Source of the DNA: Erysipelotrichaceae bacterium
Lineage (GTDB): Bacteria; Bacillota_I; Bacilli_A; Erysipelotrichales; Erysipelotrichaceae
DNA length: 64,000 bases
Reading direction: 5' to 3'
Assembly: GCA_017405785.1 (NCBI GenBank)
Contig: JAFQZR010000005.1
Coordinates: 1-64,000, forward strand
The translations under genes and the position numbers were made by a program. The notes below the pieces were generated by a model. It was given only the letters and a program-made list of their open reading frames with translations, ran no database searches and was not told where the DNA came from. Of the stretch, positions 1 through 8,355 are shown piece by piece (positions within the stretch are counted from its first letter, which is position 1; each line of letters opens with the position of its first letter).

Positions 1-91
1 CTGTTGTTTCTATATGGTTTGGTTTTTTTACCCGCTCTCCCTTAAGATACTTCTCGACACATTCTAATTTAAACTCCCAGCTATACTTCAT
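1..91 (-). CDS. IS3-family transposase OrfA, N-terminal 30 residues only (partial)
   Basis: Reading from ATG at 91 on the minus strand gives a 30-residue start, MKYSWEFKLECVEKYLKGER and onward, open to the window edge. The pattern S-[YW]-E-F-K-L-E-C-V-x-x-Y-x-x-G is typical of the N-terminal helix-turn-helix protein (OrfA) of IS3-type elements, which binds the inverted repeats. The start lies about 44 bases inside the putative terminal repeat, as expected for such an element. The frame continues leftwards, so the OrfB DDE transposase and completeness cannot be judged. Confidence 0.72.
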   Translation of the reverse strand, partial: MKYSWEFKLECVEKYLKGERVKKPNHIETT

Positions 92-135
92 ATGAAAACC
101 CCCTTTACTGGTGTTTGTCCAGTTTAGGGGGTACA
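1..135 (-). mobile_element. Left end of an IS3-family-like insertion sequence, cut by the window edge
   Basis: On the minus strand a probable terminal inverted repeat begins at 135 (TGTACCCCCTAAACTGGACA), followed after about 44 bases by a start codon and a transposase-like reading frame running off the window. The TG start, C-run and AAACTGGACA form resemble the ends of IS3-type elements (family knowledge). The end lies 22 bases from the stop of the MATE gene, so the element appears inserted just downstream of it. The other end and any target duplication are outside the window. Confidence 0.7.
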
Positions 136-157
136 TATCAAATAACGCTGTTTTGTG

Positions 158-1498
158 TTATCCTACATATCTCTTTCTGTTCTGAATGATAAACAGAACC
201 GTAAATATGAATGTCAGTGTCTCCGAGCAGGCAAAGGCAAACCAGATGCCTTTCAGTCCGAACATCCAAGGCAGGGCAATTACCGTCAGGTTGGAGAAGA
301 TGAAGTTCTCCAGGGCGGTCAGTATTGTGGAAGTACGGCTGTTATTGAGAGCGACAAAAGTATCTATTGTCAAAACGTTAAATCCGAAGAAGATGAAAGC
401 CAGAGGCGCAACTGTCAGACCGTAATCAGCCATGGAGCGGACATTGGCTGAAGCATCGCTCTTCAGATAAATCGATAACATGAAGTTCTTGGCAATCAGA
501 TAGGTGGCTATGATTATTACCGTTAATCCTGCTGTCAGTCTGATGACCTGGATTATTATCCTTCGTATCTTCTGCCTGTTTTCTTCACCAAAGGCATAGC
601 TGATTAACGGACATACCGCACCGGATAGTCCGAACAGGCTGCTGGTGAACATGAACTGAATGTTATTGACTATGGTATAGGCTGATACGCCTTCTTCATT
701 GCCGTAATGTAACAGTATCTGATTGGCAATATAGCCGTTAACTGCGATGGCAATGCAGGTGAAGAACTGCGGGAACCCTAATTTGAAGCACTGCTTCAAT
801 AGAGGCATGATGTTCTTTTCCGGGGAAGCGAAACGTACTTCAGCCTTTTTACTGTTGTAGAATATCAGACCGAAGATCAGGACCGCGATATGGCCGAACA
901 TGTTGGCGAAAGCGGCTCCTGACATGCCCCACTGCAGTCTGGCAATGAACAGCCAGTCAAAGAAGAAGTTGCATCCCGCTGACATCAGCATGGTTACCAT
1001 GGCATACTGCGGCTTGCCGGCAGTGACATAGAAACGGGAGAACAGAGCCTGTACCATCATCATCGGCAGATACCATCCCGCAATGCGGTAGAAATCCTTC
1101 AGATAAGGGTAGAGAACATCCGTGGCTCCCAGGCCATAGATAATAGGATCTTCAAATATCTTCAGTAAGGCTGTACACAGTAAGCCTGTACCTAATGCTA
1201 CCAGTACCACGGCAGTAAAGCTTCTGTTGGCTTCTTCGTTCTTTTTGGCTCCCATCTTGGTGGCACACAGAACGTTGACACCGCAGAACAGTTCGCTTAA
1301 GGCGTTGATGACCATGAAGACAGGGAAGGCGATGCTGAAAGCCGCCAGGGCATTCTGTCCGACATATCGTGACAAAAACAGGCCGTCATCCAGGGTCTGC
1401 AGTAAAGATAAAGCGAACTGGGTCAGTACCGGTGAAGATACAAATCTGATCAGTTCAAGTGTGGTATATTCCTTACCAATAGTCTTTGTCTCGCTCAT
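158..1498 (-). CDS. MATE family multidrug/Na+ efflux transporter
   Basis: A 446-residue polytopic membrane protein with about twelve hydrophobic segments, the usual size of MATE (NorM/MepA/DinF-type) exporters. These swap cytoplasmic drugs or metabolites for Na+ or H+. The N-terminal half contains a segment of the form LSRYVGQNALAAFSIAFPVF, typical of the first helices of the family. I chose ATG at 1498 because AAGGAG (1505-1510) sits six bases upstream; an in-frame ATG at 1537 has no such site. It is a single gene on the minus strand, bounded on the right by the rpmE terminator and on the left by an insertion sequence. Substrate cannot be predicted. Confidence 0.88.
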   Translation of the reverse strand: MSETKTIGKEYTTLELIRFVSSPVLTQFALSLLQTLDDGLFLSRYVGQNALAAFSIAFPVFMVINALSELFCGVNVLCATKMGAKKNEEANRSFTAVVLVALGTGLLCTALLKIFEDPIIYGLGATDVLYPYLKDFYRIAGWYLPMMMVQALFSRFYVTAGKPQYAMVTMLMSAGCNFFFDWLFIARLQWGMSGAAFANMFGHIAVLIFGLIFYNSKKAEVRFASPEKNIMPLLKQCFKLGFPQFFTCIAIAVNGYIANQILLHYGNEEGVSAYTIVNNIQFMFTSSLFGLSGAVCPLISYAFGEENRQKIRRIIIQVIRLTAGLTVIIIATYLIAKNFMLSIYLKSDASANVRSMADYGLTVAPLAFIFFGFNVLTIDTFVALNNSRTSTILTALENFIFSNLTVIALPWMFGLKGIWFAFACSETLTFIFTVLFIIQNRKRYVG

Positions 1499-1569
1499 TC
1501 CGTTCTCCTTAAGCCAACAGAAACTATTATGGCACATTAAATATATAAGTCAATCGTTTGGCATAAGAA

Positions 1570-1591
1570 AACCATGGCTTTCACCATGGTT
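1570..1591 (-). terminator. Intrinsic terminator of rpmE
   Basis: A perfect 8-bp stem (AACCATGG / CCATGGTT, six-base loop) is followed on the minus strand by TTCTTATG. It lies just downstream of the rpmE stop. Confidence 0.6.
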
Positions 1592-1600
1592 AACTGACTG

Positions 1601-1816
1601 CTAGTTATTATTGTTGTTGAGTCCGTATTTCTTATTGAACTTTTCAATACGGCCAGCTGCTGCCTGGAAACGCTGTCTGCCAGTGTAGAATGGATGGCAG
1701 TTGGAACATGTGTCTACTCTGATTTCCTTCCTGGTTGAATGAGTCATAAACTCACTGCCGCAGGATGTGCATGTTACCTTTGTTTCATAAGTTGCTGGAT
1801 GAATACCCTTTTTCAT
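1601..1816 (-). CDS. rpmE: 50S ribosomal protein L31, zinc-binding type
   Basis: A 71-residue protein of the large ribosomal subunit. Cys16, Cys19, Cys37 and Cys40 form the two CxxC pairs that bind zinc in the C+ form of L31, and the block from C37 through [10 protein letters not shown] is characteristic of L31. The start at 1816 is set by AAGGAGAG about eight bases upstream; an upstream in-frame start at 1852 would add non-homologous residues. The protein ends in five consecutive asparagines, an unusual tail. A promoter of its own lies at 1873-1881 and a terminator at 1570-1591, so it is probably a single-gene unit, allowing separate control of zinc-containing L31. Confidence 0.95.
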   Translation of the reverse strand: MKKGIHPATYETKVTCTSCGSEFMTHSTRKEIRVDTCSNCHPFYTGRQRFQAAAGRIEKFNKKYGLNNNNN

Positions 1817-1872
1817 AAAACATCTCTCCTTCCGCCTTGGATATCTGATCAATCCAAAGTAAGTGCTTTTAT

Positions 1873-1881
1873 ATTCTATCA
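1873..1881 (-). promoter_or_regulatory. Extended -10 promoter for rpmE
   Basis: TGATAGAAT on the minus strand, leaving a leader of about 50 bases before the rpmE start. The same nine bases recur in front of tsaC, the MFS gene at 3697 and parA. Confidence 0.5.
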
Positions 1882-1904
1882 GTTAATCGTCCTTATTGCA
1901 AGGT

Positions 1905-2357
1905 CTATTTATATAATATATTAAATGATTCTCTGAGCGCTTCAATCTCAGTACCTTCAGCCTGTGAAAGCAGGCTTTTTACTGCTTTATCAAGCTCTTC
2001 GGTATCTTCAACAAACTGTTTGAGCCAGTTATAACCGCAGGTTTCATTGCCTTCCAGAAGCTCTTTAAGCAGTACCAGAAGCTCGTTTTCTTCAGGTGTG
2101 TAATTGCCTAAAAGATCAATGAAATGCTCTGTATAAAGCGGCTGGAAGTCCTTGGCCTCTCTTATGATGGTGAACAGTCTGGACAGGGGAACCTCGTTAT
2201 TTATAGAGTCAACCACGAACTCCTTACGCCACTGTTCCAGGGTTTCGGCCGGGATGTACATGTCCTCAAATTCATTGAACAGTCCGCTTTCGGCCCATAA
2301 TCTGTACATGCTGCCATCATATCTGACAAACAGTTCTCTGGCTTCTTCCAATGTCAT
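1905..2357 (-). CDS. Conserved-looking hypothetical protein coupled to murA
   Basis: A 150-residue, acidic, probably cytoplasmic and alpha-helical protein that I do not recognise. It starts MTLEEARELF and has no signal peptide, membrane segment or metal-binding motif. A run rich in Trp, Tyr and Phe near residues 15-50 and alternating Glu/Leu stretches later suggest a helical bundle. Its ATG overlaps the last four bases of murA (ATGA-type overlap), so the two are translationally coupled and share the murA promoter. A role near cell-wall synthesis is only guilt by association. Confidence 0.75.
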   Translation of the reverse strand: MTLEEARELFVRYDGSMYRLWAESGLFNEFEDMYIPAETLEQWRKEFVVDSINNEVPLSRLFTIIREAKDFQPLYTEHFIDLLGNYTPEENELLVLLKELLEGNETCGYNWLKQFVEDTEELDKAVKSLLSQAEGTEIEALRESFNILYK

Positions 2358-3619
2358 TCTTCCACCTTCTCACGCCAGATCCTGGCACCGACATTCTTCA
2401 GTTTGCGGTCAAGGTTCTCATAGCCTCTGTCAATGTGATAGACATCATCGATGGTGGTAATGCCTTCAGCCAGTAAACCCGCGACGACCAGTCCGGCTCC
2501 GCAACGTAAGTCAGTAGCTCTGACCTCGGCTCCCTTTAACGGATTGCCGCCCTTAATGGTTGCCTTAGGAGGTGTGACGGAAACATCTGCGCCCATCTTA
2601 TTCAGTTCGTTACCGAGCTTGAATCTTTCCGGGTAGATGGTTTCAATGATGTGTGATTCACCCTGGGCCTGAGTCAACAGGCTCATAAACGGTGACTGCA
2701 GGTCAGTGGCAAATCCCGGATAAGGCGAAGTCTTGATGTCGACAGGCTTCAGTTCGCTGGAACGGTATATGTCGACATAGTCGATCTTGGAGTCGATGTA
2801 TACACCGGCTTCCTTGAGCTTGCTCATGAGAGATTCAAGGTGGTATGGGATGACGTTTTCCAGTCTGACATGGTCGGCCATGGCTGCAGCCAGGATCATG
2901 AAGGTTCCGGCTTCAATGCGGTCAGGAATGATTTCGTGGAAGCATCCCGTAAGTTTATCGACACCGTCGATGGTAACGGTACTGGTACCGGCACCCCTGA
3001 TCTTGGCGCCCATCTTGTTGAGAAGGGTGATAACGTCAATGATCTCAGGTTCTCTGGCGGCATTCTCTATAATTGTACGGCCTTCGGCGTAGACGGCTGC
3101 CATGATGATGTTGATGGTTGCGCCTACTGAAGCGAAGTCCAGGTTGATTCTGGCACCGACCAGTCGGTCAGCTTTCATGTGAATGTATTGGCCGTTGTCG
3201 TCAATGACGGCACCTAATGATTCAAAGCCTTTCAGGTGCAGGTTAATCGGTCTTGGACCGAGGTTGCAGCCTCCCGGCATCTTGATGTTGACTTCCTTAT
3301 ACTTGCCTAACAGGGCTCCCATGAAGTAGTAGGAAGCTCTTAAGCGACTGACAGCTTCAATGTCCAGTGACTTGTTGGTCATGTGGGAAGGGTCAATGTA
3401 GATCTCGTCTTCATTATCGCTGCGGACATCGACATCAAGGTATTCCAGAAGTTCTTTCAGTGAGCCGACATCGGAAATGTTAGGGATTCCGACCAGTTTT
3501 ACCGGTTCGGTTGCCAGAACGGAAGCCGGGATCAAAGCTACGGTAGCGTTCTTGGCACCGGATATGCGGATGGTACCGTTAAGACGGTGTCCGCCTTCTA
3601 TTTTAATTACTTCTTTCAT
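2354..3619 (-). CDS. murA: UDP-N-acetylglucosamine 1-carboxyvinyltransferase
   Basis: MurA (421 residues) transfers enolpyruvate from PEP to UDP-GlcNAc, the first committed step of peptidoglycan synthesis in the cytoplasm. Visible features are the N-terminal GAKN motif (Lys23, Asn24), which contacts the sugar nucleotide, and the loop GGCNLGPRP with Cys118, the residue attacked by fosfomycin in the enzyme family. The sequence GPRPINLHLKGFE resembles the Bacillota MurA/MurZ forms. ATG at 3619 is preceded by AAGGAG at good spacing; a start at 3655 would add twelve unrelated residues. It heads a two-gene operon with the 150-residue protein, behind an extended -10 promoter at 3657-3665. Confidence 0.95.
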   Translation of the reverse strand: MKEVIKIEGGHRLNGTIRISGAKNATVALIPASVLATEPVKLVGIPNISDVGSLKELLEYLDVDVRSDNEDEIYIDPSHMTNKSLDIEAVSRLRASYYFMGALLGKYKEVNIKMPGGCNLGPRPINLHLKGFESLGAVIDDNGQYIHMKADRLVGARINLDFASVGATINIIMAAVYAEGRTIIENAAREPEIIDVITLLNKMGAKIRGAGTSTVTIDGVDKLTGCFHEIIPDRIEAGTFMILAAAMADHVRLENVIPYHLESLMSKLKEAGVYIDSKIDYVDIYRSSELKPVDIKTSPYPGFATDLQSPFMSLLTQAQGESHIIETIYPERFKLGNELNKMGADVSVTPPKATIKGGNPLKGAEVRATDLRCGAGLVVAGLLAEGITTIDDVYHIDRGYENLDRKLKNVGARIWREKVEE

Positions 3620-3656
3620 AATTGTAATTCTCCTTGGAAGGGGTTCTTCAAGCATA

Positions 3657-3665
3657 AGTATAACA
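3657..3665 (-). promoter_or_regulatory. Extended -10 promoter for murA
   Basis: TGTTATACT on the minus strand, giving a leader of roughly 30 bases that contains the AAGGAG site. No convincing -35 hexamer is seen. Confidence 0.45.
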
Positions 3666-3681
3666 CAATGAGTAAGGATAA

Positions 3682-3690
3682 TGATAGAAT
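3682..3690 (+). promoter_or_regulatory. Extended -10 promoter for the MFS gene, predicting a leaderless message
   Basis: TGATAGAAT ends six bases before the GTG at 3697, so transcription would begin at or next to the start codon. Confidence 0.45.
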
Positions 3691-3696
3691 GGAGTC

Positions 3697-4860
3697 GTGA
3701 AGATAACCAGACAGATCATTTTGTTTTTTACTTATTATTTCATCCTGTACTTCGCTCAGGCTATTGCGTATGTTCTGCTGATCTCATTTCTGACAGGACT
3801 GGGATATACGGCCACACAGAGAAGCGTCTTTTTCGTGGTCGATGCCATAGCGGGAATGATCTTGCAGGTAGTAATAGGTTATCTGTGTGACAGGCATCAG
3901 AAGATCAAGCCTTATCTCTACATTGTCAGTATATTCTACGCAGTAGGTACCTATTTCATGTACAGGACCACAGCCATGCAGTTCTGGCTGCACATGTTAC
4001 TGGTTACCCTGATTTCCAGCATGACCAGACTGACAATGTCACTTTCTGACTCCATCACGATCGAAACAAGTACGGAGACCCGTGATAACTATGGAGTGAT
4101 CCGTCTTTTTGGCTCAATAGGATGGGCAGTAGGATCACCGATTACCGCCATACTGGCTGAGAAATTCGGATATCCGTTCCTTGGTATAGCATTCATCTTC
4201 GTCATTGTCCTGTCATTTGTGGTACTCTGGGGTATCAGAGATGTCAACAAGGTCAAAAGTAGTGAACCTGTCAGCCTGAAGGATGTCAAGGCACTGCTGG
4301 CCAACAGAACCTACCGGTTCATGGTAATGGTGCTGTTTCTGATCAACATCGTTGACATGACGCAGAGCTACAGTGTCGTTGATAAGATGTGGTATCTTAA
4401 CGGCAGTGAAAGGGATATCGGTAATTACTGGCTTATGGCAGCCATGATGGAACTGCCTCTGTTCTTCCTGGGAGGCTGGCTGGTTAAGAAATTCGGGGCT
4501 GTAAAGCTTCTGATCATCTCCGGTATATTCTATACCTTAAGATATGTAGTATATGGTATAGCCGGTTCAATAGTGATGGTATTTGTAGGAGGACTGTTAC
4601 AGGGTCTGACCTATCCGCTATTAATGGTTTCCAGTAAGATCCTTATCGATGATGAAAGCCCTGATAACATGAAGACCAGCGGTCAGCAGGTTGCTAATTC
4701 GATCTACGGCGGCGGCAGTGCCATGATCGCTCCGGTACTGGTTGGCGTTCTGGAAGACGGACTGGGAATCAATCCTTCACTGTTTGCGATTGCGGCTCTG
4801 GCATTATTGCCGACAGTGATGATGCTGTTCTACCATAAAAAAACAGAAAAAGTGCTGTGA
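3697..4860 (+). CDS. MFS transporter of the LacY/nucleoside-symporter-like type
   Basis: A 387-residue transporter with about twelve membrane segments and no signal peptide. The stretch containing RLFGSIGWAVGSP (around residue 132) matches the R-x-[FW]-G-S-I-G-W motif of the LacY/XapB-like MFS_1 group, whose members mostly import sugars or nucleosides with protons. The start is a GTG at 3697. Only a GGAG two bases away precedes it, too close to act normally, while an extended -10 lies six bases upstream, so initiation may be leaderless. It converges with the metallo-hydrolase gene downstream, seven bases away, and shares a terminator hairpin with it. Substrate is unknown. Confidence 0.82.
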   Translation: MKITRQIILFFTYYFILYFAQAIAYVLLISFLTGLGYTATQRSVFFVVDAIAGMILQVVIGYLCDRHQKIKPYLYIVSIFYAVGTYFMYRTTAMQFWLHMLLVTLISSMTRLTMSLSDSITIETSTETRDNYGVIRLFGSIGWAVGSPITAILAEKFGYPFLGIAFIFVIVLSFVVLWGIRDVNKVKSSEPVSLKDVKALLANRTYRFMVMVLFLINIVDMTQSYSVVDKMWYLNGSERDIGNYWLMAAMMELPLFFLGGWLVKKFGAVKLLIISGIFYTLRYVVYGIAGSIVMVFVGGLLQGLTYPLLMVSSKILIDDESPDNMKTSGQQVANSIYGGGSAMIAPVLVGVLEDGLGINPSLFAIAALALLPTVMMLFYHKKTEKVL

Positions 4861-4870
4861 AGCACTTTTA
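4847..4870. terminator. Bidirectional terminator embedded in two convergent stop regions
   Basis: AAAAAGTGCT GTGA AGCACTTTT forms a hairpin spanning the stop codon of the MFS gene (4858-4860) and reaching the stop codon of the minus-strand gene (4868-4870). Each strand ends in a short T run. Confidence 0.65.
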
Positions 4871-6205
4871 ATCTGCCTTGGTCAGGATACCGTCCTGTAA
4901 GATGTATTCACAGCCTTCTGTCGGGAAGAACTGAATACTGTTGACCGGATCCAGTTTTTCCGGATTGCGGGAGTGAACCGCCACAACGGTTTTGGCATTA
5001 ATCTTCTCAACCATGTTGCGTAAGTGTTCAGGATAAGCATGGGAGAAGGAATACAGATTGGTATAGGAACTGAACTCCCAGTTCAGTTTTTTAATGACGT
5101 TAAGCATGATGCCGTATTCCTTGGCCCCGGCAACCAGCGGTTCGCCAAACAGATGGAAATACTTGCCCGGTATGCCATCGAAATCAGTCAGAGTCAGTAT
5201 GTTGCCGTAACTGTTCTGTAACAGGTATTTATCCGGATGAGCTTTTATTTCATCTGCGGTAACCTGCGGCCAGCCGGTCATTTCCTTAACGTATTGCGGA
5301 TGTTCACGTAAGTCAGGAAGCAGTATCGGAGCCTTATAGCCATACAGAGCGTTGAGAATATAAGCGTATGCCGGTTCAAAGACGGTGATACGGTTCAGTC
5401 TCTGTCCGATCTGAACCATGCGGGCCATCATGGCGACGTCACGGTCATACTGGTTGAAGACACCTAAGCCTCTAAAGCCATTAAGCAGATAGGCGGCATC
5501 CTTATAGATGCCCATCTCGGTGATCAGTTCACCGGTAAATTCAGCCGGGGAAGTGGTGGTAGCATCAACGATCAGCAGATCTGTTTTGATATTGCTGAGT
5601 TCATCAAGTTCCTTCAGAGCTTTCTGACTGTTAAGTCCGTGGAAACGGATGTCACCGCTGTAGTAAATGGTACTGTCAGGTGTTTCAATCAGGAATCCTG
5701 CTGAACCCGGACACGGATGATCGGAGAAATAAGGAGTAACGGAAATGTTACCGATTGTGATCTTTTCATGATATCTGAAAGCTGAGAATCTGCGGTGAGT
5801 TTTTTCTCTGCCGACAGTGCATAAGGCATCAAGCAGTTTCAGACCGTCTTCGTGAATGTAAACAGGGATCTGCGTTGCGATCTTATCGGCTTCACTCATG
5901 TGGTCCAGATGCAGGTGGCTGATGAAGACAGCGGTATTGAGATCACTGTCTTCAAAGCTCTGACAGGAAAGATCCTGCAGGTCTTCTCTGGTGAAAATAC
6001 CCGGTACGGCAGGAATTCTTTCCAGCAGTAAGGCGTCTTTTACCCTGTTACGGAATCTCGGTTTTACCGTTCCGTCATATATTTCTGATAAAGGAGTAAA
6101 CGGTGCACCGAAGTCCAGGATGACACGGTCTTTGTCATAGGTAACGCTGATGACGACACCCATCCCCTGGGTTCCGCGGTAGAAATTAACCATTGTATTA
6201 CTCAT
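4868..6205 (-). CDS. Metallo-beta-lactamase-fold hydrolase, beta-CASP/RNase J-like (second of a tandem pair)
   Basis: A 445-residue cytoplasmic protein. HLHLDH at 97-102 is the metal-binding HxHxDH signature of the metallo-beta-lactamase fold. A later YSGDIRFHG segment supplies the bridging aspartate, and a C-terminal block with SHAYPEH and VHSRNPE resembles beta-CASP motifs B and C of RNase J/CPSF-type nucleases. Those motifs suggest a nucleic-acid nuclease, but the protein is divergent and shorter than RNase J (about 555 residues), so the substrate is open. Its ATG overlaps the upstream paralogue's stop by eight bases, with AAGGAGG well placed, so the two are translated together. Confidence 0.75.
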   Translation of the reverse strand: MSNTMVNFYRGTQGMGVVISVTYDKDRVILDFGAPFTPLSEIYDGTVKPRFRNRVKDALLLERIPAVPGIFTREDLQDLSCQSFEDSDLNTAVFISHLHLDHMSEADKIATQIPVYIHEDGLKLLDALCTVGREKTHRRFSAFRYHEKITIGNISVTPYFSDHPCPGSAGFLIETPDSTIYYSGDIRFHGLNSQKALKELDELSNIKTDLLIVDATTTSPAEFTGELITEMGIYKDAAYLLNGFRGLGVFNQYDRDVAMMARMVQIGQRLNRITVFEPAYAYILNALYGYKAPILLPDLREHPQYVKEMTGWPQVTADEIKAHPDKYLLQNSYGNILTLTDFDGIPGKYFHLFGEPLVAGAKEYGIMLNVIKKLNWEFSSYTNLYSFSHAYPEHLRNMVEKINAKTVVAVHSRNPEKLDPVNSIQFFPTEGCEYILQDGILTKAD

Positions 6206-7613
6206 AGTCTACCTCCTTGAGAGTGTTGTTTTCACGGTCGTAGACGTACGTTTTCTTATGCTGAGCATGATAATACGGGACTGTCAGATTAGCTTCCATG
6301 GCAGCACGGTTGCTGCTGTGGCAAGGCACTGTTAAACGGGCATTGACCATGTTGATATAGGCTAAAATCTGGCAGGTTTCCGCATGCGGAGAGAAATAGC
6401 CGTCTTCACCGAAGTAGGTTTTGACATAATCCATGTTGCACAGTTCAATGATCTTTTTCATCTTTTTGAGCTTAGGGTCAAAATCTCCCAGCGGCGGTCC
6501 GGAATGGTGCAGATACAATGTCTGGACATTGCGGTAATCCAGCAACTCTAATATGGTTGAATAGGTGTTCTGTACCATGTAGTGAGTTGGATCGGCAATG
6601 ACCATGTCCTTGGTTATAAGCCTGTTATGGCTGACAACATCTTTAACATATTCAGGTATTTCTTCATAGGTATCAGGTATCATTACATTTACCCGGTAAC
6701 CGAAGAAACTGTTAACGATATGAGCGCTTTCCGGTTCATAGACCAGTTCTCTGTTACAGCTCTTCGCTGTTTCTTCAAATAACAGGACATCGCTCATTTC
6801 TCTTTCATAGTAGTCAAACATGATCAGACCAGGATAACCGGAAACCGTTTCCCTGATTCTATCCTTCAGCCTGTCAAAGGTTATCATGCCTTCAGGAGGG
6901 CTGAAACAAGGTTCCACTTTTTCTTCCGGTTTCATTGAAGAGAAGAAACGGGTGCCTTCGCATACCAGAATATCGACGTTCTTTTCGTTGAGACACTTTA
7001 TTTCATTAAGGATGTTCTGTTCGTATTTGCCATAGACAAAGACGTCACCGGTGTGATGGATGGTCAGATCAGGTGTTTCGATCAGGAAGGAATAATCCTG
7101 ATAGGAATCGTCATTGAGGATAAACCTGGTCACGTGAATGTCACCGACCCAGCTTTCATCAGGAATGTCGGTATAGCTGAAGCCTCTGACAGATTCAACA
7201 CCCTGACCGACTTCTTCCAGAGCTTTTTCAATGATCTTGGCCGGATTGGAGAGGTGTACTCTGACCAGCGGTGATATCATTCCCATCAAACGCATGTGAT
7301 CCAGATGCAGATGGGTGATGTAGAAGGCCTGATCTGTTATTTGAAAGTCTTCGGCACTGATCAGATCAGGATATTTCCCGGCAATGTCTTCCTTGCGGTA
7401 GATGCCGTCTATTTTCGGTATTTCACCGGTCCACAGGTAATCGGATATGAAATTACGGCGCAGACTGACTTTGCCGTCAAACATGTCAAAGGCCGGATTA
7501 TAGGCTGTTCCGGCTTCAAAGAAGGCACGGCAGTCATTATACCTTACTTCCATTATGACTCCTCCGATGGTATCCAGTCCGCTGTGGAATGTTATCGTGG
7601 TTCTGTCTTTCAT
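6198..7613 (-). CDS. Metallo-beta-lactamase-fold hydrolase, beta-CASP/RNase J-like (first of a tandem pair)
   Basis: A 471-residue paralogue of the following gene. HLHLDH lies at 101-106, HHTGDVFVYG supplies the later aspartate, and SPHAETCQ plus PCHSSN near the C-terminus correspond to the beta-CASP histidine motifs. The two proteins share layout throughout (a YDG/FDG turn near 45, an NSY/NTYS-type segment before the C-terminal block) but differ in most residues, so the duplication is old. ATG at 7613 follows GGAGGTGAAGAA; the alternative at 7631 lacks such a site. It is divergent from tsaC, with a promoter at 7635-7643. RNA processing is a guess from the fold. Confidence 0.75.
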   Translation of the reverse strand: MKDRTTITFHSGLDTIGGVIMEVRYNDCRAFFEAGTAYNPAFDMFDGKVSLRRNFISDYLWTGEIPKIDGIYRKEDIAGKYPDLISAEDFQITDQAFYITHLHLDHMRLMGMISPLVRVHLSNPAKIIEKALEEVGQGVESVRGFSYTDIPDESWVGDIHVTRFILNDDSYQDYSFLIETPDLTIHHTGDVFVYGKYEQNILNEIKCLNEKNVDILVCEGTRFFSSMKPEEKVEPCFSPPEGMITFDRLKDRIRETVSGYPGLIMFDYYEREMSDVLLFEETAKSCNRELVYEPESAHIVNSFFGYRVNVMIPDTYEEIPEYVKDVVSHNRLITKDMVIADPTHYMVQNTYSTILELLDYRNVQTLYLHHSGPPLGDFDPKLKKMKKIIELCNMDYVKTYFGEDGYFSPHAETCQILAYINMVNARLTVPCHSSNRAAMEANLTVPYYHAQHKKTYVYDRENNTLKEVDYE

Positions 7614-7634
7614 TTCTTCACCTCCGAGCATTAT

Positions 7635-7643
7635 ATTATAACA
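7635..7643 (-). promoter_or_regulatory. Extended -10 promoter for the metallo-hydrolase pair
   Basis: TGTTATAAT on the minus strand, 21 bases before the start codon at 7613. No clear -35 element is present. Confidence 0.5.
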
Positions 7644-7680
7644 TATCTTTTTTCCGGACTGATTATCAGGAAAGATATTC

Positions 7681-7730
7681 TGTTATAATGATTAAGAAGA
7701 GTTTTATCACGGCCAAAAGTGTGATAGAAT
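7681..7730 (+). promoter_or_regulatory. Two candidate extended -10 promoters for tsaC-glyA
   Basis: TGTTATAAT at 7681-7689 and TGATAGAAT at 7722-7730 both point toward tsaC. A transcript from the second would start about 7737 and carry only a 16-base leader, containing GAGG, before the ATG at 7753. Confidence 0.45.
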
Positions 7731-7752
7731 TTAACAGAGTATGAGGCGTACA

Positions 7753-8355
7753 ATGACGAAAGTGCTTTGGAAGAAAAACCTTGAAGAAACAGCTTGCCTT
7801 CTGAAATCAGGGGCTATTGTCGCTTTTCCCACCGATACCGTTTTTGGTATCGGTGTTATTTATAATGACAGAGAAGCTGTTGAAAGAATGAAACAAGCCA
7901 AGGGCAGAGATGCCTGCAAGCCTTTTCCGTTAATGGTTGCCAGTGTAAGACAGCTGGAAGAAGTAGCCTGTCTTACCGACAGGGAAAGAAAGATAGCCCG
8001 CAGATTCACGCCGGGTGCTCTGACTCTGGTACTGAAAAGAAAGGATACCGTTGATAAAAACCTGGTTAATGGTTTTGATACCATTGCGGTAAGAATTCCC
8101 GATGACCGGTATGTGCTGAAACTTTTAAGAAAGACCGGTCCGATGTTTGTGACCAGCGCCAATCTGTCATCTCAGCCCCGGGCTAATAATGAAAAAGAAG
8201 TATTAGCTCAGCTGGACGGGCGCATTGAAGCAGTTGTCAGAGGCAAGGCTAAAAGCGGTGTTGCCAGTACCATAATCGACTGTACGGGAGAACGTATCAA
8301 GTGTTTAAGAGAAGGAACCCTGAGTTTTAAAGAGATTGAAGACTATGTTAGATAA
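7753..8355 (+). CDS. tsaC: Threonylcarbamoyl-AMP synthase (TsaC/YwlC, YrdC-domain)
   Basis: About 200 residues forming a single YrdC/Sua5 domain. It makes threonylcarbamoyl-AMP from threonine, bicarbonate and ATP for the t6A37 modification of ANN-decoding tRNAs. Family hallmarks are visible: [11 protein letters not shown] near the N-terminus, [25 protein letters not shown] and the [11 protein letters not shown] segment. It lacks the C-terminal Sua5 domain of YwlC-type proteins, so it is the short TsaC form. I prefer ATG at 7753 (GAGG six bases before) over ATG at 7741. It overlaps glyA by 11 bases, a Bacillota-like neighbourhood of translation and one-carbon genes. Confidence 0.93.
   Translation: MTKVLWKKNLEETACLLKSGAIVAFPTDTVFGIGVIYNDREAVERMKQAKGRDACKPFPLMVASVRQLEEVACLTDRERKIARRFTPGALTLVLKRKDTVDKNLVNGFDTIAVRIPDDRYVLKLLRKTGPMFVTSANLSSQPRANNEKEVLAQLDGRIEAVVRGKAKSGVASTIIDCTGERIKCLREGTLSFKEIEDYVR

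Noticed and set aside
4868-7613. The tandem metallo-hydrolases as an anti-phage defence system
   Set aside because: They lie among housekeeping genes with no other defence-type gene, so there is no support beyond the nuclease-like fold.
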